Shown: piece by piece, positions 31,180 to 39,638 of the stretch
How positions within the stretch are numbered: the first letter of the stretch is position 1
Layout: the number at the start of each line of letters is the position of its first letter
Assembly (NCBI GenBank): GCA_031551695.1
Contig: JAVBNG010000025.1
Coordinates: forward strand, 1 to 46,924
DNA from: JAAYCI01 sp031551695
GTDB lineage: Bacteria; Bacillota; Clostridia; Oscillospirales; Ruminococcaceae
Length of the DNA stretch: 46,924 nucleotides
Direction: 5' to 3'
Notes under the pieces: model-generated
The model's input: the letters and a program-made list of their open reading frames with translations, nothing else
The model's database searches: none
What the model was told of the DNA's origin: nothing
Made by a program: the position numbers and the translations under genes

Positions 31180-33492
31180 ATGGCCAAGTATAACGATCCC
31201 AATGTTCCGTTTATGCCCGACCGCACGCATCTTCCCATCCATGAGCCTGTTTACGAGCCCTGCAAGGTAATGTTTGCGGATGAAAACCCGCCGCCCCCGC
31301 CGCCGCGTTTTACCGTGAAAGCCCCGGAGGGAGCCCCTAACGTCCTGATTTTCCTGATTGACGACATGGGCTTCGGCTGCACGAGCCCGTTCGGCGGGCC
31401 GGTTCCCATGCCCACTGCGGAACGGCTTGCGAAGGACGGAATGCGCTTCAACCGGTTTCACACCACGTCCATCTGCGCGCCCACCCGGGCGGCGCTTCTT
31501 TCCGGCTATAACCACCATTCCGTCAATATGGGGCAAATCACCGAGCTTGGCACGGCATACCCCGGCAACCTGAGCACCCGCCCCAACACCGTTACGCCAA
31601 TGGCGGAGGTGCTGCGCATGAACGGTTTTGCAACGGCGCAGTTCGGCAAATGCCATGAGGTACCGGCTTGGGAGACGTCCACCTCGGGACCCTTTGACCA
31701 CTGGCCGGTTTTTTCCGGCTTTGATAAATTTTACGGCTTCATTGCGGCCGAATCCAACCAATACCGCCCGGCGCTGGTGGACGGCCTGAACCGTATTGAC
31801 GTTCCAGACCGTGAAGATTATCACCTGACAGAGGATCTGGCCGACCAGTGCATCACATGGATGCGTTCGATCAAGTCATTGACTCCGGATAAGCCGTTCT
31901 TTACCTATTTTGCCCCCGGCGCCACCCACGCCCCGCACCACGCGCCGGCCGCGTACCGCGATATGTTCATAGGCCAGTTTGACGAGGGCTGGGATGTCAT
32001 CCGCGAACGCACCTTTGAAAACATGAAGAAGATGGGTGTTATCCCCGCGGACACAAAACTGGCCGACAAACCGGATTATGTGGAGGATTGGGACACCTTC
32101 ACCCCGGAGCAAAAGGAACTCTACGCCCGCGAGATGGAGGTTTATGCCGGGTTTGCCCGCCATACGGACGACCAGATTGGCCGTGTTGTAGACGCGCTTG
32201 AGGAAATGGGCGAACTGGACAACACGTTGATTTACTATATTCTCGGCGATAACGGCGCTTCCGCGGAAGGCTGGAAGCATGGTGTGTTCAACGAAAACAG
32301 CACTCTGAACGCGGTGCCCGAATCGTTCGAAACCGTGTATGGAAAGAAAGACCTGCTTGGCACCGACATGGCGTATAACCATTATGCCGTGGGCTGGGCA
32401 ATTGCGATGGATTCTCCGTTTGAATACTGCAAAACCGTTGCATCCAACTTCGGCGGCACGCGCAACGGCTGCATCGTGCATTATCCCGCAAAGTACAAGG
32501 CGCACGGCGAGATTCACAGCCAGTTCCATCATGTCATCGACGTTGCGCCGACCGTTTATGAAATTTGTGGCGTTCCGGTTCCAACAGAGGTCAACGGCAT
32601 TGAACAGCGCCCGATGGAAGGCATCAGCATGAAATATGCGATGGACGACAAAGAGGCCAAAAACAGGCGTGAGACGCAGTATTTCAACGTGAGCGGATGC
32701 TTCGGTGTTTACCACGAAGGCTGGTTTGCGGGGGCCATTGATAAACTGCCCTGGAACCCTGTCCCGCTGTATCAGAGAACCGCCGATACCCCCTGGGAGC
32801 TTTACAACGTGGATGAGGACTTCAGCATGTCCACAGACCTTGCTGAAATATATCCTGAGAAGTTGGAAGCGCTCAAAAAAATATTTTTCGACGAAGGCGT
32901 CAAGTACAATGTTTTCCCGATGGATCCGTTCTTCGGCAAATATATGAACGCCGATATCGCCGGCCGGCCCACTGTTTTTGGCGACCGCAAGGAAGTCACG
33001 CTGTATGAGGGCATGGATGGTATCGCGGAACATGCATTCCTGTCAATCAAAAACCACTCCTTCACCATCACGGCGGAAGTGGAAGTTGCGCCCGGCCACA
33101 GTGACGGCGTTATTTTTGCCCAGGGCGGACGCTTTGGCGGCTATAGCCTGTATATTAAGGACGGCGTTCCCTGCTTCTGCTACAATTGGCTGGACCATGA
33201 GCGCTATTATGCAAAAGCGCCAAAAGCCCTGACGGACGAGCGCAACCAAATCAAAGTGACATTTGTGTACGACGGCGGCGGCCTGGGCAAGGGCGGCTAT
33301 GCAGCGCTGACGGTCAATAACGAAATAGTGGCCGAGTGCCGCATAGAGCACACAATCGGTAACCAGATATCTATGGATGAGCTGGCCGAAGTAGGCGTGC
33401 AGCGCGGAACACCGGTTACAGAGGAGTACAGCGTGAAAACCAGCGCATTCCAGGGGAAAATCTACTCTGTAAAAATCAGCTTGGACGACTAA
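31180..33492 (+). CDS. Cys-type sulfatase (arylsulfatase family), 770 aa
   Basis: The enzyme should hydrolyse sulfate esters. Asp61-Asp62 (VLIFLIDDMGFG) would bind calcium, and the formylglycine motif CAPTRAALLSGY starts at Cys99 (the C-x-P-x-R form, matured by FGE or an anaerobic radical SAM enzyme, neither seen here). Further conserved parts are GKCHEVP, IYYILGDNGASAEGWKHG and KTVASNFGGTRNG. The C-terminal 160 residues look like a beta-sandwich that may bind sugars or carry the substrate. No signal peptide is evident (the N-terminus is MAKYNDPNVPF), so it is probably cytosolic. An ATG at 31180 with AAAGGAG is chosen over an earlier in-frame ATG-less extension. Confidence 0.9.
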   Translation: MAKYNDPNVPFMPDRTHLPIHEPVYEPCKVMFADENPPPPPPRFTVKAPEGAPNVLIFLIDDMGFGCTSPFGGPVPMPTAERLAKDGMRFNRFHTTSICAPTRAALLSGYNHHSVNMGQITELGTAYPGNLSTRPNTVTPMAEVLRMNGFATAQFGKCHEVPAWETSTSGPFDHWPVFSGFDKFYGFIAAESNQYRPALVDGLNRIDVPDREDYHLTEDLADQCITWMRSIKSLTPDKPFFTYFAPGATHAPHHAPAAYRDMFIGQFDEGWDVIRERTFENMKKMGVIPADTKLADKPDYVEDWDTFTPEQKELYAREMEVYAGFARHTDDQIGRVVDALEEMGELDNTLIYYILGDNGASAEGWKHGVFNENSTLNAVPESFETVYGKKDLLGTDMAYNHYAVGWAIAMDSPFEYCKTVASNFGGTRNGCIVHYPAKYKAHGEIHSQFHHVIDVAPTVYEICGVPVPTEVNGIEQRPMEGISMKYAMDDKEAKNRRETQYFNVSGCFGVYHEGWFAGAIDKLPWNPVPLYQRTADTPWELYNVDEDFSMSTDLAEIYPEKLEALKKIFFDEGVKYNVFPMDPFFGKYMNADIAGRPTVFGDRKEVTLYEGMDGIAEHAFLSIKNHSFTITAEVEVAPGHSDGVIFAQGGRFGGYSLYIKDGVPCFCYNWLDHERYYAKAPKALTDERNQIKVTFVYDGGGLGKGGYAALTVNNEIVAECRIEHTIGNQISMDELAEVGVQRGTPVTEEYSVKTSAFQGKIYSVKISLDD

Positions 33493-33543
33493 AGACAGAG
33501 TGTAGCTTTTTCTCTCAAAAAATTATTTGGAGGTGGAAACACG

Positions 33544-33804
33544 ATGTTGGGAATGAGAGGAGTGGCGCGCCGTACCGCGAGACGCACCGCGCGCCGCACC
33601 ACAAGACGAACGGGCCGCGGCGTGCTGCTTGGCGCAGGAGCGCTTGCAGCCGCTGCGGTGGGCGGCTATATGGTAAATAAAAACCGCCGCAACAGGCAGG
33701 AACTTCAGCAGACATACACCAGCCCGTATCCGCTGCAGGAGACTGATGTTGAAACCGGCAACGCGGACAACCAAAACCCTGATGACAACAAGGAGGACAA
33801 ATGA
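33544..33804 (+). CDS. Small Arg-rich membrane protein, 86 aa
   Basis: The first 30 residues are strongly basic (RRTARRTARRTTRRTGRG), then one membrane segment (VLLGAGALAAAAVGGYMV), then a polar acidic tail. It resembles short Clostridia proteins with an Arg-rich cytoplasmic end, but no function is known. GGAGGTGG precedes the ATG. The stop overlaps the next ATG (ATGA), so it is coupled to the lipoprotein gene. Confidence 0.65.
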   Translation: MLGMRGVARRTARRTARRTTRRTGRGVLLGAGALAAAAVGGYMVNKNRRNRQELQQTYTSPYPLQETDVETGNADNQNPDDNKEDK

Positions 33805-34505
33805 ACAAATTTACTTTGATACCGGTTGCACTGATTGCTATTTTTACCTTGACGGCATGCTCCAACACTGTGGCCGACGTGAGCACTTCCGACGGCGGCG
33901 AAGTGGTTGTGACCGAGTCTGAGGTGGGCACGGTGGAAAAAACCGTTGACCCCGCGGATGGCCCGAAAGTGGACGCGGAAGCCGAAGTGAACAGTTTCAC
34001 CATCACCTATACAGATCCTGCGGGTTACACCGTTGAGGAAAGCGGTGGCGGTGCCGTTACGTTTAAGCTGGAAGGCTATGAGGTGGGAAAAATTGTGTAC
34101 GTTCCGGCAGAAGTGAACGCACAGTTGATGGAAAAATTCAACGCCGCGCTGGAAGCCGACGTTGCGCAGCTGAAAGAATACGCGGCCGAGTTCGCTGAGG
34201 GCCTGGACGTTGACTATGAAGTGACGAAGGAAGAAGTGAACGGGCAGCAGGCTGTTCTGGTTACCGGCACGGTGGCAGAAGGCAGCGCCGAGGGCAATCC
34301 CGGCGACATGGCCTATGTACTGGTACTGCCGGTGGGCGACAGGCTGGTGGTGCTGCGCGGCTTTGCCGACGCGGAGACTGCCGAGCAGGTGAAGGCGGAC
34401 ATGATGGCCTTTGCCGGAACCATGGAAAGCACCGGTGCTGTGGCAGGCGACAGCGTCTCTGAGGCTTCCGGCACCTCTGAAGCTTCCAGCGTCGCAAGCG
34501 AATGA
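33801..34505 (+). CDS. Lipoprotein, 234 aa
   Basis: A lipoprotein signal (KFTLIPVALIAIFTLTAC) ends at a Cys lipobox. The rest is acidic with Val/Thr/Glu-rich segments, and a Ser/Thr/Ala-rich end. From about residue 65 it forms a beta-rich domain (TITYTDPAGYTVEESGGGAV; MAYVLVLPVGDRLVVLRGFA) similar to that of the lipoprotein gene at 22288 in overall style. It is likely exported and anchored outside the membrane. Function is unknown. Confidence 0.75.
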   Translation: MNKFTLIPVALIAIFTLTACSNTVADVSTSDGGEVVVTESEVGTVEKTVDPADGPKVDAEAEVNSFTITYTDPAGYTVEESGGGAVTFKLEGYEVGKIVYVPAEVNAQLMEKFNAALEADVAQLKEYAAEFAEGLDVDYEVTKEEVNGQQAVLVTGTVAEGSAEGNPGDMAYVLVLPVGDRLVVLRGFADAETAEQVKADMMAFAGTMESTGAVAGDSVSEASGTSEASSVASE

Positions 34506-34524
34506 TGCAATGATGTAATCAAAA

Positions 34525-34570
34525 TGCCAGGTTCGGGCCGGAACTATCCGGCTCGAACCTGGCTGTTTGT
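34525..34570 (+). terminator. Terminator after the sulfatase-lipoprotein cluster
   Basis: GCCAGGTTCG and CGAACCTGGC with inner GCCGG/CCGGC form a very long stem, followed by TGTTTGT. It probably ends the whole run from the hdeD-like gene. Confidence 0.85.
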
Positions 34571-34694
34571 ATGGCTGGTAAGCGTATCCATGCCACGACG
34601 CTTGATATGTGCCGCTGCATGAATCAACCGCTGGAGGATAGGGCTGTTGGGGAACTATCCCTCTAAGGCGCCATCGGTTTTGTGTGCTCCGGTT

Positions 34695-35273
34695 TTATCG
34701 CGGCCTTGATGCCCCGGAGAGATCACCCAAGGGCAGAATGGTGCGGCCGAATTCGTGATTGACAATTTGTGCAAGGCTGTTGTAGATGGCGGCAGCGCCG
34801 CACAGAATGCCTACAAAACCGGCAATCGTGTGAATGGGCGCGCTGCCGGTAAAATCGCTGACAGCCAGCAGCAGGAACAAAAGGGTAAGCGAGAAGAAGA
34901 CCACCTGCGTGGCGCGATTGTGCTTCAGTGTGGCAATGGACATGAACAATGTAAAAATGCACCACAGCAGAAGATACCACCCCATGGAGACGGGGTCTGC
35001 CGCAACACTGGCAAACGGATTGCACCATATAAAGATAAGTGACCACCAGAAAAACCCATAGGCGGTAAAAGCTGTTGCACCAAACAGGTTTCTGTTTTGA
35101 AATTCCATAATGCCCGCAATGATTTGCGCCAGCCCGCCAAGCGCAAAGCCCATTGCCACGATAACGGCAGACAGGGGAATCACCCCGGCGTTGTGCAGAT
35201 TCAAAAGAACCGTTGTCATACCGAAGCCGAGCAAGCCCAGCGGGGCCGGGTTGGCTACCCTTGTTTCCTTCAT
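34695..35273 (-). CDS. SatP/YaaH-family acetate transporter, 192 aa
   Basis: The family motif NPAPLGLLGFGMTT lies at residues 8-21, and about six membrane segments follow (for example VIVAMGFALGGLAQIIAGIM; YLLLWCIFTLFMSIATL; VVFFSLTLLFLLLAV). Such proteins import acetate or succinate with protons. Length is normal (about 190). The ATG at 35273 has a weak site. It is transcribed toward the lipoprotein gene and appears single. Confidence 0.88.
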   Translation of the reverse strand: MKETRVANPAPLGLLGFGMTTVLLNLHNAGVIPLSAVIVAMGFALGGLAQIIAGIMEFQNRNLFGATAFTAYGFFWWSLIFIWCNPFASVAADPVSMGWYLLLWCIFTLFMSIATLKHNRATQVVFFSLTLLFLLLAVSDFTGSAPIHTIAGFVGILCGAAAIYNSLAQIVNHEFGRTILPLGDLSGASRPR

Positions 35274-35531
35274 CGTTAAAAACCCCTTACCAATATTGTG
35301 GTCGCGTCACGCGCCGGTTAGATTGTATCACATGCGTGTTGGGAAAGCGAACCTTTTGCCGCTTTATTTTTGCTTTTCTAACAGGCGCGCCGTTTGGGAA
35401 CCCAAAAAAATGGAAAGTTGCAAGTCCGCAACCTCACTCTTTTGGGGTTGCTGTTCTCGTTTTCTCTTCTGTTACTGACCAATATGCATTTAGGGTTCTC
35501 AACTTGCCCGCGCCTTTTCTGCAAATGCTGG

Positions 35532-35560
35532 TTGACATTTTTCACAATACCTGTTATGCT
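35532..35560 (+). promoter_or_regulatory. Promoter of the cold-shock gene
   Basis: TTGACA (35532-35537) and TATGCT (35555-35560) are separated by 17 bases. The predicted start is near 35567, so the leader is about 118 bases. Confidence 0.8.
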
Positions 35561-35587
35561 GAATAATATTCTAAATGCTGCATGGTC

Positions 35588-35647
35588 TCACATGTTTTTG
35601 TAAGCCTTTAAGCTATTTTAGGGTTTACAAAAGCATGTGATTTTTTG
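35588..35647 (+). promoter_or_regulatory. Terminator-like hairpin in the cspA leader
   Basis: TCACATG and CATGTGA with TTTTGTAA and TTTACAAAA form an extended stem with one or two bulges, followed by TTTTTTGT. It begins about 20 bases after the predicted transcript start and lies upstream of the ribosome site. It could be an attenuator, a thermosensor or a decoy terminator. Confidence 0.65.
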
Positions 35648-35684
35648 TCCGGTTTAGAGTAACAATTTTCAGGAGGCTTTCATT

Positions 35685-35894
35685 ATGACAGGTACGGTTA
35701 AGTGGTTCAACGAGAGCAAAGGTTTCGGCTTTATTTCCAACGACGATGGCAGTGATGATGTGTTTGTGCATTTTTCCTCTATCATGACTGATGGGTTCAA
35801 GACCCTGGCCGAAGGCCAGAAGGTGAGCTACGACGTGGAGCAGGATCCCAAGAACGCCAGCAAGCTGCGCGCTATCAACGTAGTTCCCACCTAA
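35685..35894 (+). CDS. cspA: Cold-shock protein, 69 aa
   Basis: A single-stranded nucleic acid-binding protein of the CspA/CspB type. RNP1 is KGFGFISN (residues 12-19) and RNP2 is VFVHFSSI (26-33). GTVKWFNESKG opens the chain, as usual. Length is typical. AGGAGG precedes the ATG by about eight bases. The gene has its own promoter and a structured leader, fitting cold-dependent control known for the family. A hairpin follows at 35922-35956. Confidence 0.93.
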   Translation: MTGTVKWFNESKGFGFISNDDGSDDVFVHFSSIMTDGFKTLAEGQKVSYDVEQDPKNASKLRAINVVPT

Positions 35895-35921
35895 AAGCGC
35901 ATTCCAACAAAACACTGTCAA

Positions 35922-35956
35922 GAGGCCGGCATCCATGTTATGGAGGCTGGCTTTTT
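35922..35956 (+). terminator. Terminator after the cold-shock gene
   Basis: GAGGCCGGCATCC and GGAGGCTGGC pair imperfectly (about eight of ten), followed by TTTTTGG. Confidence 0.6.
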
Positions 35957-36015
35957 GGCGTAAAACAACCACCATCAGGCCTGTACACCACACCAAACAC
36001 TTGCTGCAATAGAAA

Positions 36016-36056
36016 AATCCTGTCGGTTTGCATAGGGACGCAAAAACGACAGGATT
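36016..36056. repeat. Inverted repeat at the edge of the recombinase remnant
   Basis: AATCCTGTCG and CGACAGGATT are perfect ten-base arms about 21 bases apart. It lies between the cold-shock gene and the broken serine recombinase. Confidence 0.5.
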
Positions 36057-36065
36057 CGACAAAAA

Positions 36066-36525
36066 TGGTGCACCGGGGCAATCCAAATCCGAACCTTTTA
36101 TTTCATCAAAAGTGATGGTCTTTGTGCCGTCTTTGTAGTTGAACGTAATAATGATTTTATCGTCATAGAGGTAGATTGCGTTGATAAATGTATCAATCAG
36201 CATTTTGCGATGCGCCTGCTGCCGAACATCCAGCTTGCGAAAACGGTGAAGCCAGAAGGTCACAAATTCCGTGTCAACTTTCGGGCGGATGAGGTTTTCG
36301 CTGGCAATCTTGATTCCCAAATCCTCTTTGCTGGCTTCCAGCTCTTCAAGGCGGGTTTTTGTAGAGGGTGTTAAGATGCCTTGCTGAATAGCATTTAGAA
36401 GGTTTTGAATGCCGACGTTGGTTTCCTGCTACTGCTGTTCAAAGAGGGGGAGGCTGGTGCTTTCCCGCTCCTGTAAATCCATCACCATAGAGACAATCGC
36501 TTCAATCGCCTTATTCACTTATAGC
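36066..36525 (-). pseudogene. C-terminal remnant of a large serine recombinase
   Basis: Translated on the minus strand, the fragment reads NKAIEAIVSMVMDLQERE, then an in-frame TAG near 36430, then NVGIQNLLNAIQQGILTPST, LEELEASKEDLGIKIASE and finally RKMLIDTFINAIYLYDDKI, TFNYKDGTKTITFDEIKG. This is the coiled-coil and C-terminal part of Clostridia serine recombinases. The catalytic N-terminus is absent and a stop codon interrupts the frame. It is a mobile element scar. Confidence 0.8.
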
Positions 36526-36529
36526 GAAG

Positions 36530-36862
36530 GGCCAGATAGAACATTGCGTCCCAATATCCAGGTGAATGGCCGATTCGCCGAACAGGAACTTGGCAAATTT
36601 GGCCGGGCGTGGAAAACCTTCATGCAGGAGAAGTATCCTCAGCGGGTGTCTGAAATGCTGATGGCGGGGATGTTCCACGCGACCATGCAGGCAGTGGATG
36701 AAGAAGCAGAGAACCACAAAGAGGATTTGATTCGGGCCTTGCTTGATGCAGAATGCATACCCTCAGACGGAGGATACATTGGCGAGAGCCGCACACATGG
36801 AGATGTTGACCCGGATGGCAGACGAACTGACTATGACCGAGATTGCCCGCCAGCCGAGGTGA
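36530..36862 (+). pseudogene. TnpV-like transposon protein remnant
   Basis: The plus strand reads NGRFAEQELGKFGRAWKTFM then QEKYPQRVSEMLMAGMFH, which resembles the LGKYGR...R...YL opening of TnpV proteins. Further on, a different frame reads MEMLTRMADELTMTEIA, which looks like the C-terminal end of the same family. So a frameshift separates the halves. The assignment is moderate. Confidence 0.5.
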
Positions 36863-37009
36863 CGAATACAGATAAAGCCACCTGACTGTCGGGCGGCTTC
36901 ATCTTTTTTGAAACGGTCATATGATATCGTTCCGCGCGGACCCGCATTGATAGAAACCTGCGAATATGCTATACTTCTGGCAGATTAAACATGGATGGAG
37001 GTGGACGCT

Positions 37010-38242
37010 TTGGACTATATTTTGATGCACAAGGAACTTCCCGTAACAGAACTGACCCTGGACGAAGCGACCGCCGCCATTAACAAAATAGGGACAGTGA
37101 ACGCGCCGGCGCATGTGCCGGTGGGGATAGCCGTCAAAAAAGGCGAAATCGACCGCGCCGCCCTGAACGAATGGTGGGGAAACCGCGCCATTCCAGCCAG
37201 CCGCCAGGGCATCCGGGACGCACTAGCTGAACTGGAACTGCCAGCCACACAAAACCTGTTGGACAAGAGTTTTGGCCTGAGCCTATCCGACCAGTATTGG
37301 ATTTGCCCAGCGACCACACCCCTGCAATGGAAGGACATCAATTTCTTTGAAAACCCCTTCTCTGATGATGTAGGCGATGTTCTGTTCGGTAAGGGGAGCG
37401 ACAGCGCACAAATCAGCTTGATGTCCCCCGACAATACCTCGGACGGCTGGCTGCGCAAACGATGGACCATCATCGGCGGAAAACGCTGTTTGGTAAAGGG
37501 CGGCAGCGGCGCAACCCAGCAGGAACCCTACAATGAAGTGCTGGCCAGCGCCATTATGCGGCGGCTAGGGATTATCCATGTGCCCTATACGCTGACGGTG
37601 CAGAACGAGTACCCGTTCAGCGTGTGTGAGGATTTTGTGACGCCGCAATCTGAGCTGATCAGCGCGTGGTACATCATGCAGACACAGAAAAAAGAGAATC
37701 ATGTGTCACATTATCAACACTACCTGAACTGCTGCGGCACTCTGGGCATCTCCGGTGTGCGGAATGCTCTGGATCGGATGCTGGTGTTGGATTATCTAAT
37801 CGCCAACGAGGACAGGCACCAAAACAACTTTGGCGCTATGCGCAATGCAGACACACTGGAATGGATAGGCCCGGCCCCGGTGTACGACAGCGGTACCTCC
37901 CTTTGGTTTTCGTCGCCGGTAGGCATGGTACACCCCGCTGCACCGCCGCCGAGCAAACCCTTCAAGACCAGCCACGGTGAACAAATCAAGCTGGTGTCCT
38001 CTTTCGATTGGGTGGATATCGCGGCGCTAGATGGCATAGACGAGGAATTCCAAGAAATCGTTAAGGGTTCGCCCTTCATCGACGAAGCCCGTTGCAGCAC
38101 CCTCTGCTGGGCGCTGGATAAGCGTGTGGAGATGTTGTCGGAGGTCATGCGGGAACAGACTACCCATTTTGTTGTACCTGATATGAATGCGGAAGTTAAG
38201 GTGGACGAGGCGTATTCTGGCCAGGATGACTCTGAACAATAA
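37010..38242 (+). CDS. HipA-like kinase-domain protein, 410 aa
   Basis: The N-terminus (MHKELPVTELTLDEATAAI) and the middle (NRAIPASRQGIRDALAELEL; GLSLSDQYWICP) are shared with many Clostridia HipA-domain proteins. The kinase-like part has RCLVKGGSGATQQEPYNEVL, MLVLDYLIANEDRHQNNFG with the catalytic Asp-Arg-His-Asn set, and PVYDSGTSLWF (metal-binding Asp). HipA is a serine/threonine kinase toxin; here no HipB-type antitoxin gene is adjacent. The start is TTG at 37010, six bases after GGAGGTG; ATG 36995 would overlap that site. It sits inside the mobile scar. Activity in cells is not known. Confidence 0.8.
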   Translation: MDYILMHKELPVTELTLDEATAAINKIGTVNAPAHVPVGIAVKKGEIDRAALNEWWGNRAIPASRQGIRDALAELELPATQNLLDKSFGLSLSDQYWICPATTPLQWKDINFFENPFSDDVGDVLFGKGSDSAQISLMSPDNTSDGWLRKRWTIIGGKRCLVKGGSGATQQEPYNEVLASAIMRRLGIIHVPYTLTVQNEYPFSVCEDFVTPQSELISAWYIMQTQKKENHVSHYQHYLNCCGTLGISGVRNALDRMLVLDYLIANEDRHQNNFGAMRNADTLEWIGPAPVYDSGTSLWFSSPVGMVHPAAPPPSKPFKTSHGEQIKLVSSFDWVDIAALDGIDEEFQEIVKGSPFIDEARCSTLCWALDKRVEMLSEVMREQTTHFVVPDMNAEVKVDEAYSGQDDSEQ

Positions 38243-38253
38243 CGAATAGTTTA

Positions 38254-38289
38254 CAGATAACACCTGCCATTGTTGGCGGGTGTTATCTG
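38254..38289 (+). terminator. Hairpin after the HipA-like gene
   Basis: CAGATAACACC and GGTGTTATCTG form an eleven-base stem with inner GCC/GGC. No T-tract follows directly, so it may only be a weak terminator. Confidence 0.6.
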
Positions 38290-38403
38290 CACCTTTGATC
38301 TAAATTTGCTTATTGACTGATTGAAACGTCATAATTATTCCTATCATTATTAATGGAGGAATAATATGAAAATGAATCGGACACAAAACCGGTGTACAAC
38401 TTG

Positions 38404-38677
38404 ACGGAGCCGAAGGCATCGAAGCTGGATCCGTTCAAGGAGCAGATCGACATCTGGCTGGAAGAAGCACCGTTTCGGCGATGCGGATACTGGAAAAGAT
38501 AAAGGAATGGGGATTTCCCGGCGAATACTCCATCGTCAAGCACTACGTGCGCGGCCGGAAAGAGCAGCTGGACGAGAAGGCGACGGTGCGGTTCGAGACG
38601 ACACCGGGGCTGCAGGGGCAGGTGGACTGGGCCTTCTTCGAGGACCAGCGGGTGCTGGTGGATGGCAAGGAAAAGAT
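38404..38677 (+). pseudogene. IS21-family IstA transposase fragment
   Basis: The segment reads PKASKLDPFKEQIDIWLEEA, then after a one-base shift near 38480 MRILEKIKEWGFPGEYSIVK, then GRKEQLDEKATVRFETTPGL and QGQVDWAFFEDQRVLVDGKE. This is IstA between its helix-turn-helix and the first part of the catalytic domain (the QVDWA is the first acidic motif). Both ends are missing and the frame is broken, so it is inactive. Confidence 0.82.
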
Positions 38678-38697
38678 GCCATCGGTATCATCTCCCT

Positions 38698-38946
38698 TCA
38701 TCCCGTTGCGGGTTTGCGCCCGCGCTGCCGAAGGCTGGCTTGCACGGTCTTTTGCGCCAGTTCCGGGTCGTAGGCGGGCCGCTGGTTCTTGTCCAGTTCG
38801 CCAGTTTGGCCACGTTGCAGTTCGTTGTAAATGGTGGAAGTGTGAACATTCAGCCGTCCGGCGATGTCACACGGCCTGTCACCCGCCAAGTACCACTTGG
38901 CGATTTTCTGGCGGTCGGCCATGCTGATGTACCTGTAGTTGCCCAT
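38698..38946 (-). CDS. Helix-turn-helix protein, IS30-like N-terminus, 82 aa
   Basis: The protein opens YRYISMADRQKIAKWYLAGD and has a helix-turn-helix CDIAGRLNVHTSTIYNELQR, similar to IS30 transposase N-termini and to small HTH proteins of ICEs. The catalytic domain is absent. It could be a regulator of a lost element. The ATG at 38946 follows GGAGGGTA. Confidence 0.65.
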   Translation of the reverse strand: MGNYRYISMADRQKIAKWYLAGDRPCDIAGRLNVHTSTIYNELQRGQTGELDKNQRPAYDPELAQKTVQASLRQRGRKPATG

Positions 38947-39075
38947 CTGGTTTACCCTCCTTCCTCAAAGCGCGGGCAGCACCTTTGCCAAAAAAATAAA
39001 CGCGTCGGAAGCATTTCAGCTTCTTTCGCGTTTAATCTTATAATTTCCAGTAACAGGCGGTTCATTATTTTCATC

Positions 39076-39104
39076 TTGACGCAAGCGGACAAAAAAAGTA
39101 TACT
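39076..39104 (+). promoter_or_regulatory. Promoter of rpsL (str operon)
   Basis: TTGACG (39076-39081) and TATACT (39099-39104) are exactly 17 bases apart. The predicted start is near 39111, about 100 bases before the rpsL ATG. Confidence 0.85.
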
Positions 39105-39118
39105 ATTATTGCTGCGCG

Positions 39119-39149
39119 AAAAAGCGCAATTGTTTTTGTGCGCTTTTTT
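39119..39149 (+). promoter_or_regulatory. Terminator-like hairpin in the rpsL leader
   Basis: AAAAAGCGCA (39119-39128) and TGCGCTTTTTT (39139-39149) pair perfectly with a ten-base loop. It begins about eight bases after the predicted transcript start. Either transcription is attenuated here or the hairpin serves stability. Confidence 0.6.
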
Positions 39150-39212
39150 GCGGGATGCAAACGGACGGCAAATGCCTGTCCATAAATAAAAACCGTTGAA
39201 AGGAGGAAATCC

Positions 39213-39638
<426 letters not shown>

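Larger units (their letters stand above)
35274..35684. other. Leader region between satP-like and cspA-like genes
   Basis: The first 250 bases have no recognisable gene. From 35532 on they hold the cspA promoter and its leader hairpin, listed separately. Confidence 0.5.

Noticed and set aside
35625..36065. Continuation of the recombinase frame into the cspA region
   Set aside because: Similarity to serine recombinases ends near 36066; the rest is antisense to cspA and looks like chance read-through.
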